Position numbers and translations under genes: made by a program
Notes under the pieces: model-generated
What the model saw: the letters and a program-made list of their open reading frames with translations, nothing else
Databases searched by the model: none
What the model was told of the DNA's origin: nothing
Source: an uncultured Pelagibacteraceae bacterium
GTDB lineage: Bacteria > Pseudomonadota > Alphaproteobacteria > Pelagibacterales > Pelagibacteraceae
DNA: 64,000 nucleotides
Direction: 5' to 3'
Assembly: GCA_902596675.1 (NCBI GenBank)
Contig: CACJUO010000005.1
Coordinates: forward strand, 1-64,000
In this document: positions 30,102 through 40,223 of the stretch, piece after piece
Position numbering within the stretch: the first letter of the stretch is position 1
Layout of the letters: the number at the start of each line of letters is the position of its first letter

Positions 30102-31382
30102 ATGAGCGATTCATCTCAAACAAATGATTTAAGGAATCGGATTTTATTTACAGTTTTAATACTTGCAATATACAGATTAGGCACATTCGTACCTTTGCCA
30201 GGTATAGATCCAGAGCAACTCAAAGTTATGATGGACAGCAACCAAAAAGGATTGTTGGGAATGTTTAATGTATTTGCAGGTGGTGCAGTTAGTAGAATGG
30301 CAATATTTGCATTAGGCATAATGCCTTATATCTCATCATCAATTATTATACAGTTGTTAACTGGAGTTACTGACTATTTCAAAAATCTTAAAGCACAAGG
30401 AGAAATAGGAAGACAAAAAATTACTCAAATAACGAGATATGGAACAGTTTTATTAGCAACCGTTCAAGGGTATGGGCTTGCTGTAGGTTTAGAGTCATCA
30501 GCTGACTTAGTAATAAATCCTGGAGTTTTTTTTAAAATTTCTACAGTATCAACAATTGTTGCTGGTACGATATTTTTAATGTGGTTGGGTGAACAAATAA
30601 CGCAAAGAGGAATAGGTAATGGAATTTCTTTAATAATTTTTTCAGGTATTGTAGCTGAAATCCCGAGAGCATTAGTTACAACATTTGAACTGGGTAGAAC
30701 TGGCGCTATTTCAACATTAATGATTATAGTTATTTTTATTCTGTTAATTTTAACAATATTATTTATCGTTTTTATGGAAAGAGCATTAAGGAAAATATTG
30801 ATTAATTACCCCAAAAGACAAATGGGAAATAAAATGTATGGTGGTGAGTCATCTCATTTGCCATTGAAGATAAACTCAGCTGGTGTTATACCAGCAATTT
30901 TTGCCTCTGCATTATTATTACTTCCTGTAACATTTTCAAATTTTAACGTTTCTCAAAGTGAAACTTTTCTAAATATTTCCTCATACTTTTCGCAGGGCCA
31001 ACCTCTTTACATGATATTATACGCATCAGGAATAATTTTTTTTACTTTTTTTTATACTTCAATAACATTCAATCCTAACGAAACAGCTGAAAATTTAAGA
31101 AAATATGGAGGTTTCATTCCAGGCATAAGACCTGGTGAAAGCACAGCATTATACATCGACACAATTTTAACAAGACTTACAACAATTGGAGCCTTATATT
31201 TAACTCTAGTTTGTTTGATGCCTGAGTTTTTAATAGCAAACTATCCTATACCTTTTTATTTGGGTGGAGCATCTGTATTAATTGTAGTTGTTGTTGCTAT
31301 AGATACTGTAACCCAGGTTCAAACAAGATTAATGAGCTCACAATACGAGCAATTGATAAAAAAAACCAAATTTGGAAGATAG
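30102..31382 (+). CDS. secY: Preprotein translocase subunit SecY
   Basis: A 426-residue inner-membrane protein with ten transmembrane helices, forming the protein-conducting channel with SecE. AIYRLGTFVPLPGID precedes a plug region (GLLGMFNVFAGGAVSRMAIFALGIMPYISSSI). The cytosolic loop ending PKRQMGNKMYGGESSHLPLKINSAGVIPAIFAS and the C-terminal GIRPGESTALYIDTILTRLT segment are conserved. Located at the end of the spc operon with adk. Confidence 0.98.
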   Translation: MSDSSQTNDLRNRILFTVLILAIYRLGTFVPLPGIDPEQLKVMMDSNQKGLLGMFNVFAGGAVSRMAIFALGIMPYISSSIIIQLLTGVTDYFKNLKAQGEIGRQKITQITRYGTVLLATVQGYGLAVGLESSADLVINPGVFFKISTVSTIVAGTIFLMWLGEQITQRGIGNGISLIIFSGIVAEIPRALVTTFELGRTGAISTLMIIVIFILLILTILFIVFMERALRKILINYPKRQMGNKMYGGESSHLPLKINSAGVIPAIFASALLLLPVTFSNFNVSQSETFLNISSYFSQGQPLYMILYASGIIFFTFFYTSITFNPNETAENLRKYGGFIPGIRPGESTALYIDTILTRLTTIGALYLTLVCLMPEFLIANYPIPFYLGGASVLIVVVVAIDTVTQVQTRLMSSQYEQLIKKTKFGR

Positions 31383-31388
31383 TCCAAA

Positions 31389-31952
31389 GTGAATGTTGTA
31401 ATATTTGGACCACCAGGAGCAGGCAAGGGTACTCAAGCTTCAAATATAGCTAAAAAATTTGAACTTTATCAAATTTCTACTGGAGATCTTTTAAGAAATG
31501 AAGTTGAAAATCAAACAGATATTGGCAAAGTTATTGAGAATATAATTTCGAAGGGAGATTTTGCAACTGATGAAATTGTAAATGATTTAATTGAAAAAGT
31601 TATTTTCGACCCACAAAAAAAAAACAAATTAATATTTGATGGATACCCAAGATCTGTAAACCAAGCCGAAAATCTTGATTTATTATTAAGTAAATCTTCC
31701 CAGAAAATAGATTTTATTTTTTTTCTAAATGTAAAAAAAGAAACGATAATTAAAAGAATAGAAAAGAGAAAAATTTTGGAAAATAGAGCTGATGATAACA
31801 TTTCAACACTTCTTAAAAGATATGATACTTATATGAAAACAACTAAACCTGTCTTAGATTTCTATTCTCAAAAACACAATTTTCATGAAATTGATGGAGA
31901 TAAGAAAATAGTAGAAATATCAAGTAAAATAGAGCAAATACTATCAGTTTAA
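31389..31952 (+). CDS. adk: Adenylate kinase, short form without LID insertion
   Basis: A 187-residue kinase that interconverts AMP, ADP and ATP. P-loop GPPGAGKGTQA (residues 7-17), AMP-binding region YQISTGDLLR, and DGYPRSVNQAE are intact. Between KRIEKRKILENRADD and LKRYDTY the roughly 30-residue LID domain of the E. coli type is absent, giving the short variant common in alphaproteobacteria and cytosolic eukaryotic AK1. The start is GTG at 31389. It follows secY by 6 nt. rpmJ and infA, often found here, are absent. Confidence 0.95.
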   Translation: MNVVIFGPPGAGKGTQASNIAKKFELYQISTGDLLRNEVENQTDIGKVIENIISKGDFATDEIVNDLIEKVIFDPQKKNKLIFDGYPRSVNQAENLDLLLSKSSQKIDFIFFLNVKKETIIKRIEKRKILENRADDNISTLLKRYDTYMKTTKPVLDFYSQKHNFHEIDGDKKIVEISSKIEQILSV

Positions 31953-31956
31953 GACA

Positions 31957-31984
31957 TTGACTTTAAAAGAACTTCTTATATAAA
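31957..31984 (+). promoter_or_regulatory. Putative sigma70 promoter for alpha operon (rpsM)
   Basis: TTGACT (31957-31962) and TATAAA (31979-31984) are separated by 16 bp, about 24 nt before rpsM. The 55-nt gap is one of the few in the ribosomal cluster. An independent promoter would allow separate control of rpsM-rpsK-rpoA-rplQ. Confidence 0.5.
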
Positions 31985-32007
31985 AGGCTAAATTTTATCT
32001 CATTATT

Positions 32008-32391
32008 ATGGCTCGTATAGCAGGTGTAAACATTCCGCAAAATAAATTGGTTCGTATTGGACTTACTTATATTTATGGTATTGGAGAAAAAAACTCTAAT
32101 GATATTTGTAAATCATTAGAAATTCCAAGCACAAAACGAGTTAATGAATTAACTGATGATGAAATTTTAAAAATAAGAGAATTTATAGATCAAAAGTTCT
32201 CTGTTGAAGGAGATCTAAGAAGAGATACTTCATTAAACATTAAAAGATTAATTGATCTTGCCTCATATAGAGGCTCTAGACATAGAAAAAAACTGCCTGT
32301 ACGAGGACAGAGAACAAGATGTAACGCTCGTACACGTAAGGGTAAAGCTATCGCAATTGCAGGTAAAAAATTAACACCACTAAAAAAATAA
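32008..32391 (+). CDS. rpsM: Ribosomal protein uS13
   Basis: A 127-residue S13 of the head and intersubunit bridge. [26 protein letters not shown] and [25 protein letters not shown] are diagnostic. rpsK begins on the next base after its stop. Confidence 0.98.
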   Translation: MARIAGVNIPQNKLVRIGLTYIYGIGEKNSNDICKSLEIPSTKRVNELTDDEILKIREFIDQKFSVEGDLRRDTSLNIKRLIDLASYRGSRHRKKLPVRGQRTRCNARTRKGKAIAIAGKKLTPLKK

Positions 32392-32835
32392 ATGTCAAAA
32401 GAAAAAATTGAAAATAAAGAACAAAATAAAGATATTAAAGCCAAAACTAAAAAAAGTTCTTATTCAAAAAAGAAAAAAAATAAGAAAAATATTTTAAATG
32501 GTATCGCATATGTGCAATCTACTTTTAATAATACCATTGTTTCGATAGCAGACACAAATGGAAATATAATCTCTTGGGCTTCCGCAGGTCAAAAAGGATT
32601 TAAAGGTTCTAGAAAGTCAACACCTTATGCAGCGCAAGTAGCTGCAGATTCTGCTGCAGTAAAAGCTTTAGAGGTTGGTATGAAAATTCTTTCTGTTGAA
32701 GTTAAAGGACCAGGCTCAGGAAGAGAAACAGCCCTTAGAGCATTGCAGGCAAGAGGCTTCAAAATAATTTCTATAAAAGATACAACCCCAATGCCACATA
32801 ATGGTTCACGGCCGCCAAAAAAAAGGAGAGTGTAA
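32392..32835 (+). CDS. rpsK: Ribosomal protein uS11 with basic N-terminal extension
   Basis: A 147-residue S11 of the platform. [23 protein letters not shown] and the C-terminal [19 protein letters not shown] are diagnostic. The first 35 residues are Lys/Glu-rich, and the protein is about 18 residues longer than E. coli S11, so part of this is an added tail. rpoA begins at the very next base. Confidence 0.97.
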   Translation: MSKEKIENKEQNKDIKAKTKKSSYSKKKKNKKNILNGIAYVQSTFNNTIVSIADTNGNIISWASAGQKGFKGSRKSTPYAAQVAADSAAVKALEVGMKILSVEVKGPGSGRETALRALQARGFKIISIKDTTPMPHNGSRPPKKRRV

Positions 32836-33864
32836 ATGGACACAACTGAAGTTAATGTAAAAAATTGGAAGTCATTAATAAAACCACCTAAACTAGATGT
32901 TAAACTCAGCGAAGATAAGTCTTATGCTAAAATAATAGCTGAGCCTCTTGAAAAAGGATATGGGCTTACATTAGGTAATTCATTAAGAAGAATTTTATTA
33001 TCCTCTATTAGAGGTACAGCAGTAACAGCAATTCAAATAGATGGTGTTTTGCACGAATTTACATCAATTAAAGGCGTCAGGGAAGACGTAACAGATATTG
33101 TTTTAAATGTTAAATCACTTGCTCTTAAAAGCAACTCGGAAACTACTTATAAACTTATTCTCGATGCAAAAGGACCAGGCGAAATAAAAGCATCAAACAT
33201 TACTACATCAGGAGATATTGAAATATTAAATCCAGATTTAGTAATTTGTAATTTAGATGAAAATACTAATTTTCATATGGAAATGACCGTAAATAATGGA
33301 AAAGGTTATGTATCAGCCGATATGAATAAGCCCGAGGAACCACCATTAGGTCTTATACCAATAGACTCACTATTTAGCCCTGTTAAAAATGTATCATATT
33401 CAATTAGCACTGCTAGAGAAGGTAAAGCACTGGATTATGATAAATTAACAATGGAAGTTCAGACAAATGGATCGATTTCAGCCGAAGACGCTGTTGCTTA
33501 CTCAGCAAGAATATTTCAAGACCAACTTGGAATGTTTGTAAATTTTGATGAGCCTCAGGAAGTAATTATAAGAGAACAACCCACTGAACCAGAGTTTAAT
33601 AAAAATTTACTTCGAAAAGTTGATGAATTAGAGCTTTCAGTCAGATCAATGAACTGCCTGAAGAATGATAATATTATATATATCGGAGACCTGGTTCAAA
33701 AGTCTGAAGGTGAAATGTTAAGAACACCTAATTTTGGAAGAAAATCTCTTAATGAAATAAAGGAGGTTCTAACTGGCATGTCTCTTTACCTTGGAATGGA
33801 GATACCTAATTGGCCCCCAGATAATATTGCTGAATTATCTAAAAAACTAGAGGAAGCAATATAA
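32836..33864 (+). CDS. rpoA: RNA polymerase alpha subunit
   Basis: A 342-residue alpha subunit. N-terminal assembly domain: [30 protein letters not shown] and [15 protein letters not shown]-terminal domain: [26 protein letters not shown] and [19 protein letters not shown]-like segment, which contacts UP elements and activators. Both domains are complete. TAATG junction with rplQ. Confidence 0.98.
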   Translation: MDTTEVNVKNWKSLIKPPKLDVKLSEDKSYAKIIAEPLEKGYGLTLGNSLRRILLSSIRGTAVTAIQIDGVLHEFTSIKGVREDVTDIVLNVKSLALKSNSETTYKLILDAKGPGEIKASNITTSGDIEILNPDLVICNLDENTNFHMEMTVNNGKGYVSADMNKPEEPPLGLIPIDSLFSPVKNVSYSISTAREGKALDYDKLTMEVQTNGSISAEDAVAYSARIFQDQLGMFVNFDEPQEVIIREQPTEPEFNKNLLRKVDELELSVRSMNCLKNDNIIYIGDLVQKSEGEMLRTPNFGRKSLNEIKEVLTGMSLYLGMEIPNWPPDNIAELSKKLEEAI

Positions 33865-34304
33865 TGAGACATAGAATGGGCTATAAAAAGCTCAATAGAA
33901 CATCTGAGCATAGAAAAGCATTAATTAAAAATATGCTTAATTCATTAATAAAGTATGAACAAATAACAACAACATTACCAAAAGCAAAAGTCTTAAAACC
34001 ACAAGCAGACAAAATAATTACATTGGGCAAGAAAGACACTTTATCAAATACAAAAATGTTAATTTCAAAGTTACAAGATATTAAATCTTCAGATAAGGTA
34101 AAAAAAACTCTTTCTAAAAGATATGAAAATAGAAAAGGTGGATATACGAGAATAATTAAGGCTGGTTTCAGATATGGCGACAATGCACCAATGGCAGTGA
34201 TTGAGTTTGTCGATAGAGACGTTGAGGCAAAAAAAGTAGATAGAAAGAAAAAAGATACAGCTAAAGATCAAAATAAAGAAATACCTAAAGAAACAAAAGC
34301 TTAA
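33864..34304 (+). CDS. rplQ: Ribosomal protein bL17
   Basis: A 146-residue L17. [29 protein letters not shown] is diagnostic, with [26 protein letters not shown] near the C-terminus. A charged tail of about 20 residues extends beyond the E. coli length. It ends the ribosomal cluster; the next gene begins 10 nt later with no terminator visible. Confidence 0.97.
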   Translation: MRHRMGYKKLNRTSEHRKALIKNMLNSLIKYEQITTTLPKAKVLKPQADKIITLGKKDTLSNTKMLISKLQDIKSSDKVKKTLSKRYENRKGGYTRIIKAGFRYGDNAPMAVIEFVDRDVEAKKVDRKKKDTAKDQNKEIPKETKA

Positions 34305-34314
34305 ACCAAACTAA

Positions 34315-35223
34315 ATGAAAAAACTTATACACGTTGATAAGACGTTCAACGGTATGCGTATTGATAGATTTTTAAGAAATCAATATGGGCAAATTCCTCA
34401 AAGTTTAATAGAAAAGAATTTAAGAAATGGAAAGATTAAATTAAATAAAAAAAAAATTAAAAGTTCCAAAAAAATTCAATTAAATGATAAGATTGAATTA
34501 TTTAACTTTAAATTTGAAAATATTTTAAAGCAAAATAAACAAAAATTTGTACCTACTAATGAAATTATAAAAGAAAATGAGGATTTAATTATTGAAAATA
34601 ATGATAATTTTGTAGTTTTAAATAAACAATCAGGAATTTCAGTACAAGGTGGCACAAAATCTAAAAAAAATTTAACCGATATCTTTTCAAAAAGCGATCT
34701 ATTTAAAGATACTAAACCATTTTCTGTACATAGATTGGATAAAGATACGTCTGGAGTATTTATAATTGCAAAAAATAGAGAGACAGCTCAATTATTAACA
34801 TCACTTTTTAGATTAAGAAAAGTTTACAAAACCTACCTTGCAATATGTAATGGTGAATTAATTTTAAATAATGAAGGCTTAATGAAAGATGATTTATTAA
34901 GATTTGAAAATAAAAAAAAAATAATAGAAAGTGCAGAAACAAAATACGAAATTTTAGACAAGAATAGTAATGCTACATTTATAGAATTGCATCCAATTAC
35001 CGGAAGAAAACACCAATTAAGAAAACAATTATTTAATCTTGGAAACTCAATTATTGGAGACAAAAAATACCATACAAGTAATAGCTCAAAAAAGAGTAGT
35101 AAATATCTCATGTTACACTCTTATGAAATAAAATTTAAAATTAACAAAAAAAAATATACATTTAGAGCAACACCACCTGATTATTTTAGAAATATGTTAA
35201 AAGCAAAAAGACTTAATTTTTAA
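34315..35223 (+). CDS. rluC: RluC/RluD-family 23S rRNA pseudouridine synthase
   Basis: A 302-residue enzyme that isomerises uridines in 23S rRNA. An N-terminal S4-like RNA-binding segment ([29 protein letters not shown]) precedes the catalytic core. HRLDKDTSG contains the catalytic Asp142. [16 protein letters not shown] is the RluA-family motif near the end. The S4 domain rules out the RluA subgroup. RluC rather than RluD is chosen from the general N-terminal pattern and is less certain than the family call. It converges with lipB, overlapping it by 11 bp. Confidence 0.85.
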   Translation: MKKLIHVDKTFNGMRIDRFLRNQYGQIPQSLIEKNLRNGKIKLNKKKIKSSKKIQLNDKIELFNFKFENILKQNKQKFVPTNEIIKENEDLIIENNDNFVVLNKQSGISVQGGTKSKKNLTDIFSKSDLFKDTKPFSVHRLDKDTSGVFIIAKNRETAQLLTSLFRLRKVYKTYLAICNGELILNNEGLMKDDLLRFENKKKIIESAETKYEILDKNSNATFIELHPITGRKHQLRKQLFNLGNSIIGDKKYHTSNSSKKSSKYLMLHSYEIKFKINKKKYTFRATPPDYFRNMLKAKRLNF

Positions 35224-35836
35224 TGTTTGACAAAAAATTCTTAATTAAAGTGTTTTTAATTTTTTTATAGCTTTGATTTTTGATTGTTACTAAATTTGTA
35301 ACCCCTTTGTTACTAATTCCACAAGGTATTATTTTTTTATATGCATCAAGATTGTTTGATACATTTAATGCAAAACCGTGGTATGCTATCCATTTTTTAA
35401 CTTTAATCCCTATTGCTGCAATTTTATTTTCTTTTCCTGATTTATCCTTAAACCAAATTCCAATATTTTTTCTATCAGCAAAGGTATTTATGTTGTAATC
35501 CCTTAGTGTATCGATAATTGTTTTTTCAATAGCAGTTAAAAGTTTTTTTATATTTTTACCTCGTTTGTTTAGATCTAACACAAAATAGAAAACTATTTGG
35601 CCTGGGCCATGGTACGTTATTTTTCCACCCCTATTCGTTTTTATAAAATTTATTGATTTATCTAAAATTTCGTTATTTTTAAAACTAGTACCACCTGTAT
35701 ATATTTCTTCGTGTTCTAGAATCCATATAAGTTCATTACCTTCATTTATTTTGATTTGTTCTAATTTATCTTCAAGTTTATCTATTGCAGATTTATATTT
35801 TATTGGTTTTACTGACTTTTTGATCTCTATTGTCAT
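35213..35836 (-). CDS. lipB: Lipoyl(octanoyl) transferase LipB
   Basis: A 207-residue enzyme that moves octanoyl from acyl carrier protein to the lipoyl domains of 2-oxoacid dehydrogenases and the glycine cleavage H protein. Key segments are [15 protein letters not shown], the catalytic lysine in NKIAAIGIK, and the catalytic cysteine in KIIPCGI. The last 11 bp overlap the end of the convergent pseudouridine synthase gene. Confidence 0.95.
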   Translation of the reverse strand: MTIEIKKSVKPIKYKSAIDKLEDKLEQIKINEGNELIWILEHEEIYTGGTSFKNNEILDKSINFIKTNRGGKITYHGPGQIVFYFVLDLNKRGKNIKKLLTAIEKTIIDTLRDYNINTFADRKNIGIWFKDKSGKENKIAAIGIKVKKWIAYHGFALNVSNNLDAYKKIIPCGISNKGVTNLVTIKNQSYKKIKNTLIKNFLSNIKN

Positions 35837-35897
35837 TATAAATTTGTATTATTTTTATTTTGTATTAATAGTGCGAACTAAATTAAAGGTAAATTTT

Positions 35898-37271
35898 ATG
35901 ACTATAGTAAAAAAAATTAAAGATAAAAAAGTAAATTTTGAATTTAATAAGGAATTTATTAAAGTTGTTACAGATAAAATTGCCTCCAATGATGCTGAAT
36001 TTATAACAAATTCATTTAATGATATGCATCCAGCCGATGCAGCTGACATAATTGAGCATTTAAGTCAAAACGATAGAGAAAATTTAATAAAATTAAATAA
36101 TTTTAAAGTAGACCCTGAGGTTTTCGTTGAGTTAAACGAGTCAATTCAATCTGAGATGATTACTTATTTGTCGTCTGAATCAATAGTAAATATTTTGAAA
36201 AATTTAGAGTCAGATGATGCAATTAAAATTTTAGAAAATGTAGATGAAAAAGATAAAAATACTATTCTTGGTTCATTACCACCCAAAGATAGATTTGCTT
36301 TACTAGAAAGTTTAAGTTATCCAGAAGACTCAGCCGCAAGAATTATGCAGCGTGAGTTTACAGCAATACCAAGTAATTGGTCTGTAGGCCAAACAATAGA
36401 TTATCTTAGAGAAAATAAGGAACTCCCAGAGGAATTCCTTGAAATATTTATTGTTGACCAAGAATTTAAACCTATAGGCACTGTTCCGTCATCAAGAGTG
36501 TTAAGAACACCAAGAGATACAAAAATGATGTCTATAATGGCTGAGTCGCAAACATTGATACCTGTAGATATGGATAAGGAAGAAGTAGGTAATTTATTTG
36601 AAAATTATAATTTAAGTTCTGCCGCTGTTGTTGATAAATCAGACAAGTTAGTTGGAATGATTACTTATGATGACGTATTGACTGTATTAAAAGAAGAGGC
36701 TGAAGAAGATGCTCTTAGATTAGCCGGAGTAGGTGACGAAGAAATTACTGATGGAGTAATTACGAAAACAAAAAGAAGATTCAATTGGTTACTTTTAAAT
36801 TTATTTACCGCTTTTCTCGCAACCTATTGTATCAGTTTATTCGGAGCCACAATTGAACAGATGGTAGTATTAGCTTTTTTAATGCCAATTGTTGCTTCAA
36901 TGGGAGGTAACGCTGGTATGCAAACTTTAGCTGTTACTGTAAGATCGTTAGCAACACAAGATCTTACAAAAAATAATTTTACCAATAATATTATTAAAGA
37001 ATTTAATATAGGAGTGTTAAATGGAATTATTTTTGCAATAATAAGCTCTATAATAGTTTACTTTTGGTTCAACGATACTCAACTTGCTTTTATAATTTCT
37101 ATTTCTATGATTTTAACAATGATAGTTGCCGGATTGTTTGGAATATTAATACCTGTAACTTTAAAAAAAATGAATATTGATCCAGCAATTTCTTCTAGTG
37201 TTTTTGTGACAACTATAACTGATGTAATAGGTTTTGTTTCTTTTTTAGGTGTAGGTGCTTATTTTTTATAA
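35898..37271 (+). CDS. mgtE: Magnesium transporter MgtE
   Basis: A 457-residue Mg2+ channel. An N-terminal superhelical domain with repeated DAADIIEHLSQNDRE and DDAIKILENVDEKDK units is followed by paired CBS domains (roughly residues 145-265). Five transmembrane helices follow, with the pore motif PIVASMGGNAGMQTLAVTVRSLA. The start is ATG at 35898; an in-frame upstream extension would run through the divergent promoter region and lipB. Its stop touches the convergent panC stop. Confidence 0.95.
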   Translation: MTIVKKIKDKKVNFEFNKEFIKVVTDKIASNDAEFITNSFNDMHPADAADIIEHLSQNDRENLIKLNNFKVDPEVFVELNESIQSEMITYLSSESIVNILKNLESDDAIKILENVDEKDKNTILGSLPPKDRFALLESLSYPEDSAARIMQREFTAIPSNWSVGQTIDYLRENKELPEEFLEIFIVDQEFKPIGTVPSSRVLRTPRDTKMMSIMAESQTLIPVDMDKEEVGNLFENYNLSSAAVVDKSDKLVGMITYDDVLTVLKEEAEEDALRLAGVGDEEITDGVITKTKRRFNWLLLNLFTAFLATYCISLFGATIEQMVVLAFLMPIVASMGGNAGMQTLAVTVRSLATQDLTKNNFTNNIIKEFNIGVLNGIIFAIISSIIVYFWFNDTQLAFIISISMILTMIVAGLFGILIPVTLKKMNIDPAISSSVFVTTITDVIGFVSFLGVGAYFL

Positions 37272-38084
37272 TTAAAAGTTATCTATTAATCTTACACCAT
37301 TAATATTGTAGGCGACAAAGAGCCTAAATTTATTTTTTCGATTATTAAGTTTCAGACTTTTTTCATCTCTGAACTCTAAATAATCTATTTTTATATTAAA
37401 TTTATTCTCAAGTTTTATTTTATAATCAGATAAATCTAATTTAAGTTTTGATGAGTGCAATTGAGATCTTTCTTTTATTTTGATTAGTAATTTTGCAATT
37501 TTTGATGCTTTTTCTAATGATTTTTTATTAAGCAATTTATTTCTTGTAGATAAGGCAATTTTGTCAGCTGTTCTTATTGTTGGGCATGCATTAATTCGTA
37601 CACCAAATTTTTTCGATAAAAATTTTTTAATTAAGTGTAATTGTTGGTAGTCTTTTTCACCCATAAATAAATCTTTTGATTTAATAATAGACATCAATCT
37701 ATTCATAACATTAAGCACTCCCTCAAAATGGCCTTTTCTAAATTTAGCGCATAATATTTTATCTTTTTTTCTTAAAACAAATTTTCTAGAATTAAACTTA
37801 TAAATATCTTTTATCTTGGGTATGAATAAGTAGTTAACGTTTAATTTTTTTAAAGAAATTATGTCTTTTTTAATATTCCTAGGATATTTCCTAAAGTCAA
37901 TTTTTTTATTAAATTGAGTTGGGTTTACAAAAATACTTACAATAGTCTTATTTTTTTTCTTTTGTGAGGCTTTTATTAGGGATATGTGACCGTTATGAAT
38001 TCCACCCATAGTTGGCACAAATCCGACATTTTTATAGTTTTTAATTTCTTTATTTAAATTAAAAATACTTGTAATTATTTTCAT
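37272..38084 (-). CDS. panC: Pantothenate synthetase
   Basis: A 270-residue ligase joining pantoate and beta-alanine with ATP to make pantothenate for coenzyme A. VPTMGGIHNGHISLIKAS holds the HxGH nucleotide-binding motif, FVNPTQFN binds pantoate, GEKDYQQLHLIKKF matches the GxKDxQQ block, and RTADKIALSTRN stands in for the KMSKS-like loop. Complete. No panB is adjacent. Its stop codon abuts that of mgtE with zero gap. Confidence 0.95.
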   Translation of the reverse strand: MKIITSIFNLNKEIKNYKNVGFVPTMGGIHNGHISLIKASQKKKNKTIVSIFVNPTQFNKKIDFRKYPRNIKKDIISLKKLNVNYLFIPKIKDIYKFNSRKFVLRKKDKILCAKFRKGHFEGVLNVMNRLMSIIKSKDLFMGEKDYQQLHLIKKFLSKKFGVRINACPTIRTADKIALSTRNKLLNKKSLEKASKIAKLLIKIKERSQLHSSKLKLDLSDYKIKLENKFNIKIDYLEFRDEKSLKLNNRKNKFRLFVAYNINGVRLIDNF

Positions 38085-38118
38085 TTTATAAATATATGTT
38101 TATAAATAAATTATCTAA

Positions 38119-38934
38119 ATGATTAAACAAGCTATTATTCCACTAGCAGGATTGGGTACAAGACTTTTACCTTTAACAAGTGTCTTTGCTAAAGAGTTAC
38201 TACCAATAAATGGTAAACCAGGAATTGAATATATTCTTGATGAATGCATAGAAGCTGGAATTACTGAAATAATTTTTATTATTTCAAAAAAAAAAGAAAT
38301 GATAAAAAGGTATTTTTATAATGATAATTTTTATAAATCCTTAATAAAAAAGAAAAAAGACTCAAGAATTATTGAAGAATATAAAAAAATTTTAAAATAT
38401 AAAAAGAAAATTAAATTTGTATATCAAAACAAACCTTTAGGCACAGGTGATGCCGTTCTTAAGACAAAAAAATTTATTAAAAATAGTTATTTTCTTATGC
38501 TTCTGCCAGATGATTTAATTATAAAAAAGAACTGTTCAAAAGATATGATTAGATTACATAAAAAATATAATGCCTCAGTTATGGCTAGCATGTCAGTAAA
38601 AAAAAATAATGTTAATCGTTGGGGAATATATTCTGTTGCTTCAAATATAGATAGGAGAAATTTTGTAATATCTGATGTTATAGAAAAACCAACTGTTAAC
38701 GAAGCACCCTCTAAAAACGCAGTGATCGGAAGATATATATTAAGTAGAGATATATTCAAAATTTTAAAAAAACAAAAAAAAGGAAAAAATGGAGAAATTC
38801 ATATTACAGATTCAATTAAAACTATGATTGATAATAAATCCTTATTTATTGGCCATAAATTTTCAGGAAAATATTTAGACTGTGGTTCTATGGAAGGGTA
38901 TATAAAATCAACTCTAGAGATCTCCAAATTATGA
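38119..38934 (+). CDS. galU: UTP-glucose-1-phosphate uridylyltransferase
   Basis: A 271-residue nucleotidyltransferase producing UDP-glucose. AIIPLAGLGTRLLPLTSVFAKELLPI is the GalU N-terminal signature; LMLLPDDLI binds the metal-nucleotide, and VIEKPTVNEAPS binds sugar phosphate. Slightly shorter than E. coli GalU (302). It overlaps ugd by 4 bases (ATGA), so the pair forms an operon producing UDP-glucose and UDP-glucuronate. Confidence 0.94.
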   Translation: MIKQAIIPLAGLGTRLLPLTSVFAKELLPINGKPGIEYILDECIEAGITEIIFIISKKKEMIKRYFYNDNFYKSLIKKKKDSRIIEEYKKILKYKKKIKFVYQNKPLGTGDAVLKTKKFIKNSYFLMLLPDDLIIKKNCSKDMIRLHKKYNASVMASMSVKKNNVNRWGIYSVASNIDRRNFVISDVIEKPTVNEAPSKNAVIGRYILSRDIFKILKKQKKGKNGEIHITDSIKTMIDNKSLFIGHKFSGKYLDCGSMEGYIKSTLEISKL

Positions 38935-40223
38935 AAATTTGTATTATTGGTTCTGGCTATGTAGGTTTAGTCAGCGGAACATGTTTTTCAGAGCTGGGAA
39001 ATAAGGTTATTTGTATTGATAATAATAAGCAAAAAATTGAAAATCTCAAAAAGGGAGTAATTCCAATATTTGAACCTGGGTTAGAAGAATTAATAATAAG
39101 AAATGTTAAACAAAAGAGACTTAATTTCTCTACAGATGTAAATAATTCAATAAGAAATTCAGATATTATATTTATTTGTGTAGGTACCCCAACTAACAAA
39201 AATTCTAATAAAGCTAATTTAAAATACGTTTATAAAGTTGTTTCAGACATAAAAAAAAACTTAAATAAATATAAAATCATAGTCACAAAATCTACTGTTC
39301 CTGTAACTACTGGTGATCAAATAGAAAAAATATTAGAATCAAAAAACAAAATTAAATTTGATGTTGTTTCAAATCCTGAATTTTTAAGAGAAGGTGAAGC
39401 AATCAGGGATTTTATGTATCCTGATAGAGTGGTAATTGGCACTGACAGCAAAAAAGCAAATAATATACTGAAAAACCTTTATTTACCTTTAATAAAAAAA
39501 ACAAATAGATATTTTCATACAACTAGAAGAGCTGCTGAGTTAATAAAATATGCCTCAAATGCATTCTTAGCTACAAAAATTTCTTTTATAAATGAAATTG
39601 CAAATTTATGTGAAAATACAAACATAGATGTAAAAGAAATATCTACTGGAATTGGACTAGACAATAGAATAGGTGATAGATTTTTAAGAGCAGGGCCTGG
39701 ATATGGTGGATCTTGTTTTCCAAAAGATACAAGTGCTTTAGTTTCAACATCTAAGCAATTTAAAACTAACCTCTCAATTGTTAAAAGTGTAATAAATTCA
39801 AATAAATCAAGATATAAAATTTTACTAAATAAAATAACTAAAATTATGAAAAATAAACTTAAAAGTAAAAATATTACTTTTTTAGGAGTTACCTTTAAAC
39901 CAGGCACAGATGATATGAGAGAGGCTACTTCTTTAAAATTAATACCTTACTTAATAAATAAAGGGTCTAATGTTTCCTATTATGAACCTACGGGCATAAA
40001 AAGTAATTTTAATAAAAATAAAGTAAAATATATAAATAATATAAAAGACGCCTGTAAGAAGGCTGATTTAGTTATAATTCACACAGAATGGAATGAATTT
40101 AAACAACTAAATCTTAAAAAAATAAGTAATAAGAAAAATTGTAAAATTTATGATTTAAGAAATTTATATTCTCCTGAAAAAATGAAAAAAAATAAAGTTA
40201 GTTATTTTAGTATAGGCAGATAA
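38931..40223 (+). CDS. ugd: UDP-glucose 6-dehydrogenase
   Basis: A 430-residue NAD-dependent enzyme oxidising UDP-glucose to UDP-glucuronate. IGSGYVGLVSGTCFSELG is the Rossmann motif, STVPVTTGDQIE and FLREGEAI precede the catalytic region, and GPGYGGSCFPKDTSAL holds the catalytic cysteine. The third domain with LGVTFKPGTDDMREATSL is complete. It works directly on the product of galU. Its stop abuts the convergent RidA gene. Confidence 0.95.
   Translation: MKICIIGSGYVGLVSGTCFSELGNKVICIDNNKQKIENLKKGVIPIFEPGLEELIIRNVKQKRLNFSTDVNNSIRNSDIIFICVGTPTNKNSNKANLKYVYKVVSDIKKNLNKYKIIVTKSTVPVTTGDQIEKILESKNKIKFDVVSNPEFLREGEAIRDFMYPDRVVIGTDSKKANNILKNLYLPLIKKTNRYFHTTRRAAELIKYASNAFLATKISFINEIANLCENTNIDVKEISTGIGLDNRIGDRFLRAGPGYGGSCFPKDTSALVSTSKQFKTNLSIVKSVINSNKSRYKILLNKITKIMKNKLKSKNITFLGVTFKPGTDDMREATSLKLIPYLINKGSNVSYYEPTGIKSNFNKNKVKYINNIKDACKKADLVIIHTEWNEFKQLNLKKISNKKNCKIYDLRNLYSPEKMKKNKVSYFSIGR

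Noticed and set aside
38085-38118. Two TTTATAAA palindromes 14 bp apart between panC and galU
   Set aside because: Likely promoter-type AT background in a short divergent gap; too simple to call an operator.
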